Origin: Gelatoporia subvermispora B
Lineage: Eukaryota; Basidiomycota; Agaricomycetes; Polyporales; Gelatoporiaceae
Assembly (NCBI GenBank): GCA_000320605.2
Contig: KB445791.1
Coordinates: 136,953 to 180,386 of the forward strand
Length of the DNA: 43,434 nucleotides
Direction of reading: 5' to 3'
The notes under the pieces are model-generated. The model did no database searches. It saw only the letters and a list, made by a program, of their open reading frames with translations, and had not been told where the DNA came from. This document shows, one piece after another, positions 22,325-33,900 of this stretch (positions within the stretch are counted from its first letter, which is position 1; every line of letters begins with the position of its first letter). Both the position numbers and the translations under genes were made by a program.

Positions 22325-22456
22325 GCTCTGATATAGACCTAGGGCGTTCCATAGAACAGTCTGCCGACCTTCCTCATCAAGCGGAGGCGGTGATAATCTT
22401 CTCGGATGCTCCGGCGTGGCGCGTGCCACACACATCACAGCATCGGAGGACCCCAT
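22325..22456 (-). promoter_or_regulatory. Conserved 5'-flank block of paralog A
   Basis: This 132-base block, about 95-225 bases upstream of the paralog A start, aligns without gaps to 36873-37004 with 10 differences counted by eye (about 92% identity). It contains an open frame starting MGSSDAVM, but eight of the ten differences would change the amino acid, so selection on a peptide is unlikely. It probably spans the core promoter or 5' UTR; a GGTCTATATCAGAG motif sits at its gene-proximal end. Confidence 0.55.
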
Positions 22457-22959
22457 TTCGCTCCCTCGCTCACCTCAGACGGTGTTCAGCTTGTTCAGTT
22501 TCAACGATGCATTTCCTCAGCATGCTCGGTTTTTAAAGACTTAGAGACAAAGCAACGGACGAATGGAACGGGATCAGGGATCGCCGGGAGTGCGCACGAT
22601 CAGCTCGCTCTTGAGCTTACAAAGTCACAGGGCCCATCCGGAGTGGCACGGTCCGCATCGCTTATCAGAGGATATCTCAAAGTCACAGTAGCTAATAACC
22701 TGAATACTCGCGCGCTGAACAACGCATGGAGCTGCACGGAGGCTCTTGGGAGACATTCGGGCGCGATACTGCTGCTTTATCCCATGAATAGGACTTGAGA
22801 TAATGCAGTCCTAGGGCGATAGATGTGGCAGAACGAAGTAAGTATTGGCATATAATCACCAGCAGCCAATAATCACACATATTTGTGCAATTAAAATGCG
22901 TTCCAACAAAGGATCTGTTGAGATGCTGTCCAGGAGGGAAGTGTGAGCCACAAAGCCAC

Positions 22960-23010
22960 AGACGCGACTTCGATCACGCGTCAAGACGCGTCGCTCACGT
23001 GTACCGTGTC
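22960..23010 (-). promoter_or_regulatory. Distal CACGTG/ACGCGT module of paralog A
   Basis: CACGTG lies at 22996-23001, about 765 bases upstream of the start, followed on the gene-proximal side by two ACGCGT motifs and ATCGAAGTCGCGTCTGTGGC (minus strand). The same arrangement occurs upstream of paralog B at 36310-36370. CACGTG is a known bHLH target and ACGCGT a known MBF-type box; use of either here is inference. Confidence 0.4.
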
Positions 23011-24806
23011 ATGGGCGCCTTCAAAACTAGAACCCCAGACAGCAACAGAAGCTACCACGCAGTACAATCTCCGCTCATACCATCGTACCCTCGGGCAATC
23101 GTGACAATAAACTTCTCTTCATAAGTGTTTGATATCTGACGAGAGATTTCAATCCTGTCTGACTCAGACGGATTGATCTGAACCACTGCTTATATCAATT
23201 GTCACACTCGACGACCGAGTCTGGCCCGAGAGACACGACGTCCACTTGCGTTCGTCATTTATCTACGATGCGCTTTCTTGCGGTCTCGCAAAGCTAATCA
23301 CACGAGTGGTCCCCTCGACGTCGTGCACCTATGCGACGTGTATTGTCGAGAACGCAGGAGTCGGGACGTTGGTAACAAGGCACGATCCGAGCAGAAAGGA
23401 AGACCTTTCGGAGTGAACCCGAGACAATAGCCAGCGCAAGCCTGAGGCTTATGCAATGCTGGAGGACTGCGTGAGTATGTTGGTCGGGAATGATGTGAAG
23501 AAAGTTGCCCTAACGTGTCCATGAGTTTGTTCTCTATATTGTAGGGCATCACTGATTTGGTAGCTTTATGCGGCTTAATTCACAAGTGCCGTCAGCGTTG
23601 TGTGCCAATGACAAGCAGGTGATAACCTCGACGAAAAGCAGCAGGGGCAACTTCGATGACAGGTCAGAACCGGACAAGAAACCCGCCAAGAACGATATTA
23701 TGAGAGTTTCCACCAGGGCAAGTTGACTATATGCGCTTGTTCGCGTTCACCTTGATTCTCAATTCATGCGTCATTTCATAGCATGCTGCCGCGGCACCGT
23801 CTCCACGCTCGACCGCGACACACACACACACGTTCACAAATCCTATGCGCCCTCCCACAGCAGCGACCTCAAGATGGGCGAGTGGCACATGAATGACCTA
23901 GCGGGTTGTCGATCCCCGCGATGCAAAGGACCCGGCCACGTTCGCATGCAAACGAGTGAATGATGTATAATCTATTCATCACTGAGCTTTGTTGAGCGAG
24001 TGCAAGGAGCTGGAAGACATAACGGAGCAGCCAATGTCGTAGAAGTGCCAGAGATGTGGTGACAACTGGTACTCATCGTCTCAATAGTCCTGCGTTGACA
24101 TTGAACAAGACAGACTAGCGTGTTCAAGGTGGAAACAAAAGGCGGCATTTCTAAAGACACTGAAATGCATCACGGCGAGTAATCTTGTTATGCCCAAGTC
24201 GTCTCCTCCACCCAGAGTATTACAGTGAATTGTCCAGTCGACATATCTGGGGTGGTGATGAGCTGGTGTTTGTCACTTTTCAGGCGCGAAGGTCCACCTG
24301 CTGCCTAGAGCAACGAGACATCAATGCAAGTCTGTTCAAAACGTGATCGTCAAGCGAACAGCTGTGTTAAGGGTCAAGCCGAGATCTCGTAGAGACGCCA
24401 TGCTCAAGCTCCAGAAGATCAGACTGACCATATTACACAGAACAACCAAGCAGATCTGGGGTATGATACGCGAAGAGAGGTTCAGGGCCGCACGCTCCTG
24501 GGAATCTGTGGGTGCACCGACGGATGTCTAGCAAGTTGATAGACTGATACCGGCCTCATCGGGGAGAGCAAAGCAAAACACTTGATAGGGAATCTTACAA
24601 AGTCAATGGTAATCTAGAGTTACACGATGGTCACGGCACAGCGCTGTAGCCGGCACGCTGGACATTGGAGTTGGGGAGGGGATTGTACCCATCGGCTAGG
24701 ACTGACATATAGCTCATGAAAACCGATGGCACGAAACGACTTCGGCACAAAGGGCGGGAGGCTGGAGGGGTTTTGCGAGGATCCGAGCGGACTCTGGGGC
24801 GGCCTG
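23011..24806. other. Gene-free stretch between paralog A flank and LSM6
   Basis: No coding motif is recognised. A near-palindrome, GTCTGACTCAGAC, lies near 23158 and a short ACAC microsatellite near 23820. Small open frames have no splice context. The stretch just left of 24807 is the 3' flank of LSM6. Confidence 0.45.
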
Positions 24807-25256
24807 CTATAGAGGTTCCGCAGCAGAGATGTAAAGCACTGAAGAACCAACTCCCTGTGAGTACTCGCCCAAACTTGCAGACCTTCTACAAACGCACCAT
24901 TGTTCCCCCGGATGAACGCGTCTCCATAGCGGTTGGTGACTAAGCCGTTCACATGCTCCTCCGTCTGCTCGAGCGCGATGTTCATGTACCCATCCAAACA
25001 CGATAGAAGACCTATTTGTGACATATTCAAGTCAGCGCACCCACATTATGACCCCAAGGTCCGAAGGAAGCGTCGGCCGGAGACAGAGGAGACGCGCACC
25101 ACGGTAATCCACACCGCTCGTCAGCCGCACCACCACGCGCTTGCCCACGACGCCCTTCAAGAAATCGGTGGGCGAGCCGGTCATCGTCGGTGGCGGCGGG
25201 GGAGGGGGCAAAGAGTCGGCAGGAGGGGCGGGGGGCGGTGGCGTCGAGTCGTCCAT
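24807..25256 (-). CDS. LSM6: U6 snRNA-associated Sm-like protein LSm6
   Basis: Three exons, complement(24807..24838, 24898..25011, 25100..25256), give 100 residues. The Sm1 motif is formed across intron 1: TDFLKGVVGKRVVVRLTSGV, then DYRG joined to LLSCLDGYMNIALEQTEE. The Sm2 motif is formed across intron 2: GDAFIRGNN joined to VLYISAAEPL, then stop. This is near-identical to the known LSm6 core. LSm6 is part of the LSm1-7 ring, which acts in cytoplasmic mRNA decapping and decay, and of LSm2-8, which binds the U6 snRNA 3' end in the nucleus. A Pro-rich extension of about 23 residues precedes MTGSPTDFLKG; translation may start at either Met. The gene is divergent from the BRE4/ArAE-like gene, 250 bases away. 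Confidence 0.95.
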
Positions 25257-25506
25257 GGTCGCGGTAAGAGACAGACAGTCGCCGTCGACGCCCGCCGCGT
25301 CGACGACGCGCGCTCGAAGGACGGGGCGTGGGAAGCGCGCGGGAGTGCACGTGCGGCGCTTGTGGAGACAATGCTGCTGACTGCCATGCTCGTCGACGAC
25401 GGCGTTGCCCGCTTCCCAAGCGACCCGTCGCTGCCCGCGACAGCCTTCGCGTTTTCCCCGACGCCGCAGGCCCCTCGGACCACGCCTTGACTTCCTCGAC
25501 CTGAAA
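25257..25506. promoter_or_regulatory. Shared divergent promoter region, LSM6 / BRE4-ArAE-like gene
   Basis: Only 250 bases separate the two divergent start codons, so both 5' UTRs and both promoters must fit within it or within the first coding bases. I see no clear TATA box. The region is GC-rich, like the coding sequence on either side. Confidence 0.5.
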
Positions 25507-28500
25507 ATGGTGGAGATCAGGCAGCCCACCCCCCTTCGACCTACTCGGTCCGCTCCAGCAGCAGCGATAGCGGCAGCGACGGCAACTGCAGCGGCCACAG
25601 CTATGCCAGAGTTGGACACACAGATGGAAACGACATTTGAACGAGAACATTACGACCCCCGTATCGGCGACGAACCTCCAGCAGTAGATAGCGGACATGT
25701 CCAGGAGCCCACGCTCGACCAGCTGCACCCTCGCGAGCCGTCTCATGGCACCAAGCACGTCCGGATGCAGGAGTACCCCACCGCGAGTCCGCCGTCTACA
25801 CCCCTGACCTATCGCCTCCCTCTCGAGGACGAGGACGAAGACGAGGCGCCCGATCATCGTCCGATCTCACAGCTTTGGTCCACGTTCATGAAGAAGCTGC
25901 CTATCAATGTACAATGGATCCAGGACAACTGGACGTGGTCCAAGGTCAAGCCCGTTCTTCGCTGCGCAGTCGTTGCATGGCTATCGTTGATATTTATGCT
26001 CATCGCGAGCACGGAGCATATTCTCGGCCAGGTGAGACTTGCTCTCTCCATTCTCAATCTGCTTTCCGGCTATCTCCCTCCCGGCGCTCGTTCGTGCAGA
26101 TCTCTGCGCGTCGGTGCGGCCCGGTGTTCCGCATCGAGACGTATCAATGGACGCTCGCATTCGAGCATGTTCGCTCTCTTTGAATCTCATGAGCCTCGGG
26201 TCTTATAGAAATGAATGTGAGAGTTTCATGACGGCGGCTTGAGCCATAACCGGACTTGTCCGCGGTTGTACGGAAGGGCCGTCTGCCTACCTGTCACATG
26301 CTTGCTATGTTAGCACTGCTGCCACGACACTCCGTTATCATGTTCGGTGCTTGAACACCCCAATTATACCCGAGGGAGCGCTGTTTTGCTCCCGCGACGC
26401 GTAGGCCGCTTTTATAACAACGGCGACCTTGAGCGCTTCATGATGTTCGGACGATGAGCGGCGCGTACGTCCGAAAGACCGTACCGACGCCCGTGAGAAA
26501 GTGGCGACCGCCGTCGTGGCTTGACGTCGGGGGCGAGTTACATGCCATATGTGTGACGCGGTATCTGAAGGGCAGCACGAACCTGCATAACTCATTCGCG
26601 CCTTAGCCGATTCTTTTTCTATGATTGGTCGCCATTGGTACTAACGTCTTCTGTCTTCTGTAGGCAAGTTTCCTCATTCTCGTAGGTTAGTGTTCCCCGA
26701 GGAGCACCTCGAACGTCTGTTGACATTCTCCCCACAGCTGCGTTCCTCGATCCACCAAGCGATCCGTTCATCTCATGCCTTGAACGCGAACTGCTCATTC
26801 TCTTCTTTTCGACCCTCGGCTGGGCGTAAGTCCAATGCAACAACTCTCTGTGCGCTTTTTTGCTCACTCGCTTTGCAGTTGGGGTACCCTAGGCGTATTC
26901 GTCGCTAATCAGGCCCGTACCAATATCGTGCGCGATGCTACAACTGCTCAGATACTCACCGGCCAGTACGTCGAGGCCGGTCCCACCGTCATCGTCGCAG
27001 TGTTTATCTTCTTTGGCACTGCTACTTTGCTGTATATCAAAGCGCGCCAGGGCCCGGGCCCATTCCTGGTCTCAACAGTCTTCGGATGCATTTGTCTTGA
27101 CCTGAACCTTACGACCGCGGTGCTGTACCCGTACCCGCAGTACCAGAGCGGCCGCGCTGTCGTCCTCCCGCTCGCCTTTCATGCGGGACTCTGCCTCGTC
27201 CTATCTGCGATTCTCTTCCCCTCCACGATCACCGCACAGTACACCGGCACGCTCGTGCGCGTGCTTGACCCGCTGCACGACGCACTACTCGAACACCGGC
27301 GCATCCTGCAGATCTCGCCATGTTCAAGTGGCTTTGCAGCATCCGTGTCGAAGATCGGTGGACTTGTTAACAAAAGCGATGGCGCGCTGACGCCGAGCGC
27401 CGCGGCGCTGCACCTGCTGAAGCACGACATCGTCTGGGGCCGGTTCGCGCCCACGGACATCGGTGGGTTCCAGTGGTGGGTGCGGCGGCTCGTCACGCGC
27501 GCGAACGGCATGGGCATCTTCTTCACGCTCATCGAGCCCACGCGCGAGCGGTTCCCCATCACGCCCGTCCCCTCGCGCCTCAGCACACCGGGCCATTCAC
27601 GCCCGGGCACCCCTGCGCCGTCGCGTCCAACCACTCCGGCCCCGTCTCGGCCTGCAAGTCCTGTACAATCTAGACCTGTCACCCCGGGCCCCTCGCGCCC
27701 CGAGACCCCTAGCCCGTCGCACATGCGCACAGTGACCACCAGCGGGCTGCGCATCGAGACGCCGGAACCCCGCCACGCGACACCGATGTCGGACTTCGCA
27801 GAGGTGACGCTCGGCTCGCCGCGGCGGAGCAACCGGCATGACGAAGGCGCGCCGCGACGGCGTAAGCAGCCCCGTTCAGCCAGCCGCATCTCATTCCGTC
27901 ATAGTCTGTCGCGCCACCTGCACCTACCGGCGGGTGGCCACCAGAGCGACGCGGCGCACGACCAGCACCTTCACTTCTCCCTATTGCATCTTGCACACTC
28001 ACTTGCCTTGACACGCGTGCAGACGGCGAGCTCGCTCGAGACGGCTGTGGGAGTGTTTGAGAGTCAGCGGTATCTCGCGCTGGAGGCGACCAGGCTGAGA
28101 AGACCGGATTCGGGAGAGACGACGGAGCAGTTCACACAACTTCTGAGCGAGAGCTGCGATGAGCTGCTCGGTGGATGCGCGGAGGCGATCACGGGGGTAA
28201 AGGAGTGGATGGCGGGTGTCAGGCGGGGGCGCTTCGGGAGCAAGGCGAAGATCGATGAGGAGAGGAGGAGACGGTTGGACGACCTCATCGCATTAAGAGA
28301 GAGGTTGCATGAGGTTGTTGAACGGTTCAGGGAAGAGAGGAGGTGCGTGTTACACTGCCACCAGATGTGTTCACTTAGCTGAGACGTGGTGTCGATTCAG
28401 ACATCGGGTCCTTGACCCGTATCGTTCGGCATTTGATCCCCACCATGTTGGAAGCCCAAATGGAGCTGTCGAACCTCCACCGCACCGGTATCTCTTCCAC

Positions 28501-30733
28501 TGCTTTATGTACCAATATCACGTGATGGAATTCGGCATTCTACTCATTGGTCTGGTACGACTACCTATCACTCTTGGCATGCGCGTGGATGTTAATATAT
28601 TTCGATATGTAGCTGGACGAGATCATCCGACTTGAACACACCTACCCGAAAGCTCGCCTGTGGACGACACGCTTCCCAATTCACAAGATGTTCTCCTGGA
28701 GTCGGTGGGACCCAGCGGAAAATATCGAGCGCGAAGATGATGAGGATCCAGGCAAGGGCTATCATGTGACTGCGGCAGTGTGCACTCACACCTCTTCCAG
28801 ATGTCATTCAGGGTATAGAACCGGAATGGAGCCAAGATCTCGGCTTCACTTCGCGTCGCGATCCTGATGCGCTCCCGCCGACCAATTTGTTCCAACAGGT
28901 CATGTCATTGATACATCTGGGTATCACAGGCCTGTCCCATGGAAATGCAGTGTTTGCGCTGAAGGGAGCGCTGTTGACAGGTACGGGCTTTTGTCTCAAG
29001 TTGCTATCTGCACTACCTGAACTGATCTGAACCACAGTCATTCTATGCATACCCAGCTTTCTGAGGAGCACCGCGCAATTTGCGTACGGTATGTTCCACG
29101 TACTGTTAGATTATTCCTTCAGCGGTACTAACTCCCTTGTAGGCCAACGATTCTTCTGGGGAATGTTCGTATCCTTTCCTGCTTCGACCTTCCGTTCCAC
29201 TGAGCACCTTAGTTCCATCTTCTAGCTTCATGGGCCAGCTCACACTTGCGCGCTTCCGTGGGGATACCACATTTGGGCTGGTCGCTCGTATCATGAGTAC
29301 CTTCCTCGGTGGAGTCGTGGGCATGGTTATGTGGTACACATCCGCGGGCAGCGGCCTCGGCAACTCGTACGGACTTGCCGCTGTTTGCGCAGTATGTTAC
29401 CCTGTTTTCTTCTATGGTCGGCTATATTGGCCAGGACCACCTATGACGAATGCGATCTTCTTCGTAACGGCTGCGCTGGTGAGTTATCTCATCATCTTCG
29501 CGATGACAATCACTGGACCTGTGTACAGGTCGTGGGGTATTCTTGGCAAGATACGCACTTCCCATTCACATTTCATTATTGGGGTTTCGATCTCGCCTGG
29601 GTCGGTGATTTACCTCATTTACGCTAATTCGCGTCACTCATCCTAACGAACTAGCGGCGGTTCGTCTTGGTCACCGCAGGAGTCACCGCAGCCTTGTACG
29701 TACCCGCACGGTGTCCAATCACTCAATTGAAATGCTAATTTCCTTCCAGCATATTTTCCTTCCTCCCTCCCTCTACCACATTGCGCAAATATCAGCGCAA
29801 GACACTCGCTACGACTGCTACTGAGCTGGGAACACTGTATTGCTCCATTGTCTCCTTCGCCAATACACGTGGTCATCAAGAACTTGACAAGGGCGAGATA
29901 ATGCAAGCCTTAGCTGCGATTCGCATGAAGCTCAAGCGTTCGCTCGTGCTCAAGACCAATGTTATCTATGAGGTACGCCACATTTCCTCTGCCAGATGTT
30001 ATGGACTGAATTAGGCCGCAGTTCTCGCTCAGAGGCAAATGGCCAGCAGATCGCTATCACAAGATCCTTGATATTCAGATGTAAGCTTTCCAGAGTGCTA
30101 TCACATGAATGCTGTTCTCATCAGCGATTCCTACTAGGCAACTGGCGTATCTGCTGTCTCATCTGATGTCTGTGGTAGAACATCTAGAGCCCGCATGGTC
30201 TCGCGCATTCCTCCGCCGGACGCGCTTTATCGATTCTGATTTCCAGGGCGACGTTCTTGCCGTCATCAGTGCGTCACATCCTTGCTTTCTAATGAAACAC
30301 AACCTCACTGTAATGCATACAGGTATGATATCCACTTCTTTGCGCACCGGCAATCCTCTGCCGCAGATCACTCCTTGTCCACTGCTCGATCGTTTCATGG
30401 CCTACACACACGGTCTCAATGTCATTCGGCAAGAAGCCGATGATGACTACGGTCTACCGCGTACCATGACGATGGACACCCTCGAAAACGAACAGTACTT
30501 GTGAGTGGAATGTACATTGGAGATACGTCGTCATGATACCAATCTCGGCCCCTAGGTGCTTTTCCGTCGGCGTCACTACTGCGTTTGGGATCATCATGCG
30601 CCTCGATAAACTCATGGTTGCAACAAAAGAACTTGTCGGTGAACAATACCACATCCACGGCATTGGCCTACCCGAGCTTGCGACTGACGCGGACGAGAAG
30701 ACCCCATTTATGAGACCACACAAGGAGGCGTGA
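25507..30733 (+). CDS. BRE4/ArAE-like multi-pass membrane protein
   Basis: Seventeen exons: join(25507..26031, 26664..26685, 26738..26825, 26879..28342, 28401..28554, 28613..28751, 28801..28980, 29038..29088, 29143..29164, 29226..29478, 29529..29600, 29655..29695, 29750..29972, 30022..30080, 30138..30268, 30323..30500, 30556..30733). All junctions keep phase and give 1259 residues. A charged N-terminal region of about 150 residues precedes the first membrane half (LILVAAFLDPPSDPFI, LGVFVANQARTNIVRDATTA, FGCICLDLNLTTAVLYPYPQ). A cytosolic region with an octapeptide repeat follows, then HRYLFHCFMYQYHVMEF, RRDPDALPPTNLFQQV and a second membrane half (GQLTLARFRGDTTFGLVARI, YGLAAVCAVC, RLYWPGPPMTNAIFFV). 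These match the ER-transporter 6TM N-terminal, FUSC-like and BRE4-related families. The substrate is unknown. Intron 1 is 632 bases and intron 6 is GC-AG. Confidence 0.9.
26032..26663 (+). other. Unusually long first intron of the BRE4/ArAE-like gene
   Basis: The donor GTGAGA follows the HILGQ codons and the acceptor TTCTGTAG precedes ASFLILV. At 632 bases it is about ten times longer than the other introns in this window. The joined protein sequence is what the family predicts, so no exon appears to be missing. I see no open frame, element boundary or confident RNA gene inside it. A weak C-box-like ATGATGT near 26441 and a CTGA near 26565 are not sufficient to call a snoRNA. Confidence 0.6.
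27588..27731 (+). repeat. Six-copy octapeptide repeat (24-base unit) in the BRE4/ArAE-like gene
   Basis: Codons for six consecutive octapeptides of the form P-x-P-S-R-P-x-T/S (about residues 449-496): PGHSRPGT, PAPSRPTT, PAPSRPAS, PVQSRPVT, PGPSRPET, PSPSHMRT. The last unit is degenerate. The repeat lies in the predicted cytosolic region between the two membrane halves and is rich in Ser/Thr-Pro sites. Confidence 0.85.
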
Positions 30734-30916
30734 ACAACAGACACTACATTCATGGTACATATCCTACACTAACCTAATGACTTATGACGATTTATGGGAG
30801 GGGGTATCTGTACGATATAATGGTATCGTGGCACAATCTACACAACCTATCCTAGAAAATGACTGTCCAGAAGTGAAATGGGCTGTTTGAAACGTGATAC
30901 GCAAGTATTCTGAAAC
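30734..30916. other. Short convergent intergenic region
   Basis: The BRE4/ArAE-like gene and the nitrate reductase gene converge, with only 183 bases between their stop codons. Both transcription terminators must lie here or overlap the neighbouring gene. I see no distinctive hairpin. Confidence 0.5.
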
Positions 30917-33900
30917 TCAGAAACCGAAGAGTGTCTTCCCCTCCTCAAAGCCAAGCTCCTTCAATGCGGGCACGGCGGCTTTCTCAATTAATCCGGGAGG
31001 ACCGCAAAGGAAAGTCGCGGTGTAGGTATCCTCTGCAGGGTATAAATGCTGCTGTCTGCGTTACCGAAGCATGCTGATGTTAGCGGCAGAGTACGAGCCT
31101 GGGAAGAATAACGCGTACATGAGGTCTTTGTCGAGATGTCCTTTGGAATACTATAGGACGGTCGAGCATGAGTTTCGAACCATTGTGAAGTCCAGCTACA
31201 CTTACCTTCCATTTAATATCCTCCGGCGGCTTAGACAGGACATGCCACAACTTGAATCTCTCAGATTCATCGTCGGCGTACTTCTGCAGTTCCTCGCGCA
31301 TCAAGATGTCTTCGTAGGTCTTGTTGCTAATTGAACCTCACACATCAGGCAATTGTCAGGCTGGTGTCATATAAAAAGAAGAACCTATCAATAATCGATA
31401 CGAGGGTCTGGTCGTCTTTGTCCGAAAGGATAGCATGTATCAGCTGCCAATGCGGAGTAAGACCACTTCCCCCGGCCACTAAGTTGATCTACGAGACACC
31501 ACCACAGATATAAGCAGGCAGATCACCTCAACAACCCAACCTACCTTTCGAAAATGACGATCCTGTCCGTCAATGTGGAAGTTGCCACGGCCTCTGTACT
31601 CGATCTCTCCGTTCGGCCCAAGGATATCTATCTCCTCGCCTAAACACCAATGTCAAGACTTTCGGCATCTCATGGGCGTGGACTACGTCGCGTACCTTCC
31701 TGCATCAGATCCAGGTAATTCGAGATGGTACCACCCGGTGGGAACGCCCCCCTATCCGTCGGGAGGTAGGTCTTGACGAGTAGATCAAATGTCCCATCTT
31801 CCTCGTGGGGGAGGACGGGTCGCGTAGGAGTATACGATCGCATGACTGCCTGATCCTTGAAGTGTAAAGCCTACGTATGACTAGATCAAGACCTGAAGAG
31901 GATACCGAGCGTTGCAATGACCTACGATTTGCACATGTTTACCGATGGGAAGACCCATGACGCCTTTCTCGCCGTTCGGTTTCTTGGGTAACTCGAAGGT
32001 GTAGAGTCTGAAACACACTGAATCTATCCATAGTACACGAAGTACCCTCCTGGAATACTCACCTCGTGTCATCATTCTTCTCGATGCGCTTCACCAGCTT
32101 AGCTGGCATATAGACATCTGGCTGGAGCGCTAGGCCCTTGCGCTCCTCCTTGACCTTCTTGAGCATTTTAGCAGCTCTCTCTGCATCCCTGTCTATGGCT
32201 TCCATGCCCTCCTTCGAAAGTGTACCGATGAGACACTCGTCTCGCTTGCTGTTAGCATCTACAGAATTCAAGTCATGATCGTTCTCGGTGGAGGACAAGG
32301 TGTTCAACTCACATCCATCGTGGATACCCTTATACTAAAAAGGATATACGGGGCTTAGGTAAGTAGCCGTGAGGAGGCATAGACTATCACACCTGGTTTG
32401 TTGCGTCTACTGTCGCCTTACCAGCATACGCCAATATAGCCTGCGCACCACCTATGGTCCAGATCATCGTCAGTCCTAAGAGGCGAATTCACTGATGAAG
32501 AGGACTTGCCAGGGTGCCATGACAGTACAGATGTAACATCATAAACCTTCCCATCCAAAATCAACCAAGCATCCTCCTTTACATTGGCCTGTCAACACGT
32601 CTCCTGCGCATCGGCAATCAACGTGACCAACTCACCATCTTGTCGTGCTTCTCGATCTCCTCCAATGAGAACTCCTTGCCGCCCTGGCCTCCAGAATCCT
32701 CGCCATGCTCATCCTCCGGGTTTGGCACCATCCATCCGCCCTCTTCGTTCCCAGGCGCAACAGGATGCCTGAAATGGATAACAGGCTCGAGGGTCTCAGG
32801 ATGTGTCTCTAGCATAGGTCGGACGCGATACCAGGCATTACTGTGCGCATGCGTCAGGTATGAACATCGGAATACGCATATCGCTCGGAGACTTACTTCA
32901 TCATGCCCTATCGAGAGGTCGATAGCGTGAATATCTAAGGAGGGAAAATCTGAGTGGTGTAGAATCACATACCATGTAATTCCTACGTTCGGGATGTTAA
33001 GCATTCTCTCCTTCGTAAGCAGAAAGAACGACAGGACGTACCAGACAATGCTGTTCACCAAGACAAGTCAGCATAATTTTCGCCAGGGAACATACCAGAC
33101 GTACTGCTCAGGCTGTGTATTCGTCTTCGTATCCCAAGCGCGTACCGCAATCTCTTCGCAATTCACCAACTCTCCGACGGAGATTTCGCACGACCTGCAC
33201 ATCCATTCCTAATCGTTATACTCGTCAACCTTTCAACACTTGACGGTTGCGCGCTCACCAAAACACCCATGCCCAATGTTTCGTCCCGTGCCTTCACAAT
33301 CGCATCAGTTTTTTTCATTTTGCTAATAATCTTCTCACACGAGACCACACACCTCAGTGGCTTGTTCAGGAATTGTCTGAAACAGTACTTCCACGATCTC
33401 CCCCCGTCCATGGTGAGCTCCACGCGTTGCACCGCGGATCCTGCGCCATTATATGCGAAGCCCTCGACCTTGTAGCTCTGCTCGAACGCTCGTTGGCCCG
33501 AGGGGAGCGGAAAGCGCTCGTCATGCGCAGGTTTGCAGATGATTGACTGGAGCGCCTAGAGCAGGAAAGATGTAGGATTAGAGGGAAGAGGTCAGTATAG
33601 AATGTCATCAGCAGTTACCCCGTCGTATACCGCGGTGTCTTCGTGGTGGAAGAACAGGTTGGCGAGTGGGTGCTGTTTAGAGTCGATAAAGCTAGGGACA
33701 ACCTTGTTGTCCCAGATGTCTGGGGTAACGCGTGTGTCAGTCAGCTTGTGAGATAAAGTTTCAGGGGGGCATACGGTAGTGCGAGTCATTGGGCTTCTTC
33801 GTTATCCAAAGTTTCTTGAGCCACTTGACCTGTCGTCCGCCGACCATTCCCTGTAACGTGTGATCAGCACGATTCGAATTGAAATAGAAATCATACGTGC

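Larger units (their letters stand above)
20134..23010 (-). repeat. Left arm of an inverted segmental duplication
   Basis: The whole of paralog A and about 0.78 kb of its 5' flank match, in opposite orientation, the interval 36300-39186. Matching stretches outside the coding region include 22325-22456, the stretch near 22620-22740 (a GGACCGTGCCACTCCG-type sequence on the minus strand) and 22960-23010. The arms are separated by about 13.3 kb. Confidence 0.75.

Noticed and set aside
25027..25857. Long GC-rich open frames opposite the BRE4/ArAE-like gene exon 1
   Set aside because: They are antisense shadows in GC-rich coding sequence; the LSM6 and BRE4/ArAE-like models explain the region.
26436..26570. 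A C/D-box snoRNA candidate in the long first intron
   Set aside because: Only loose C-like and D-like boxes are present, without a terminal stem or C'/D' pair.
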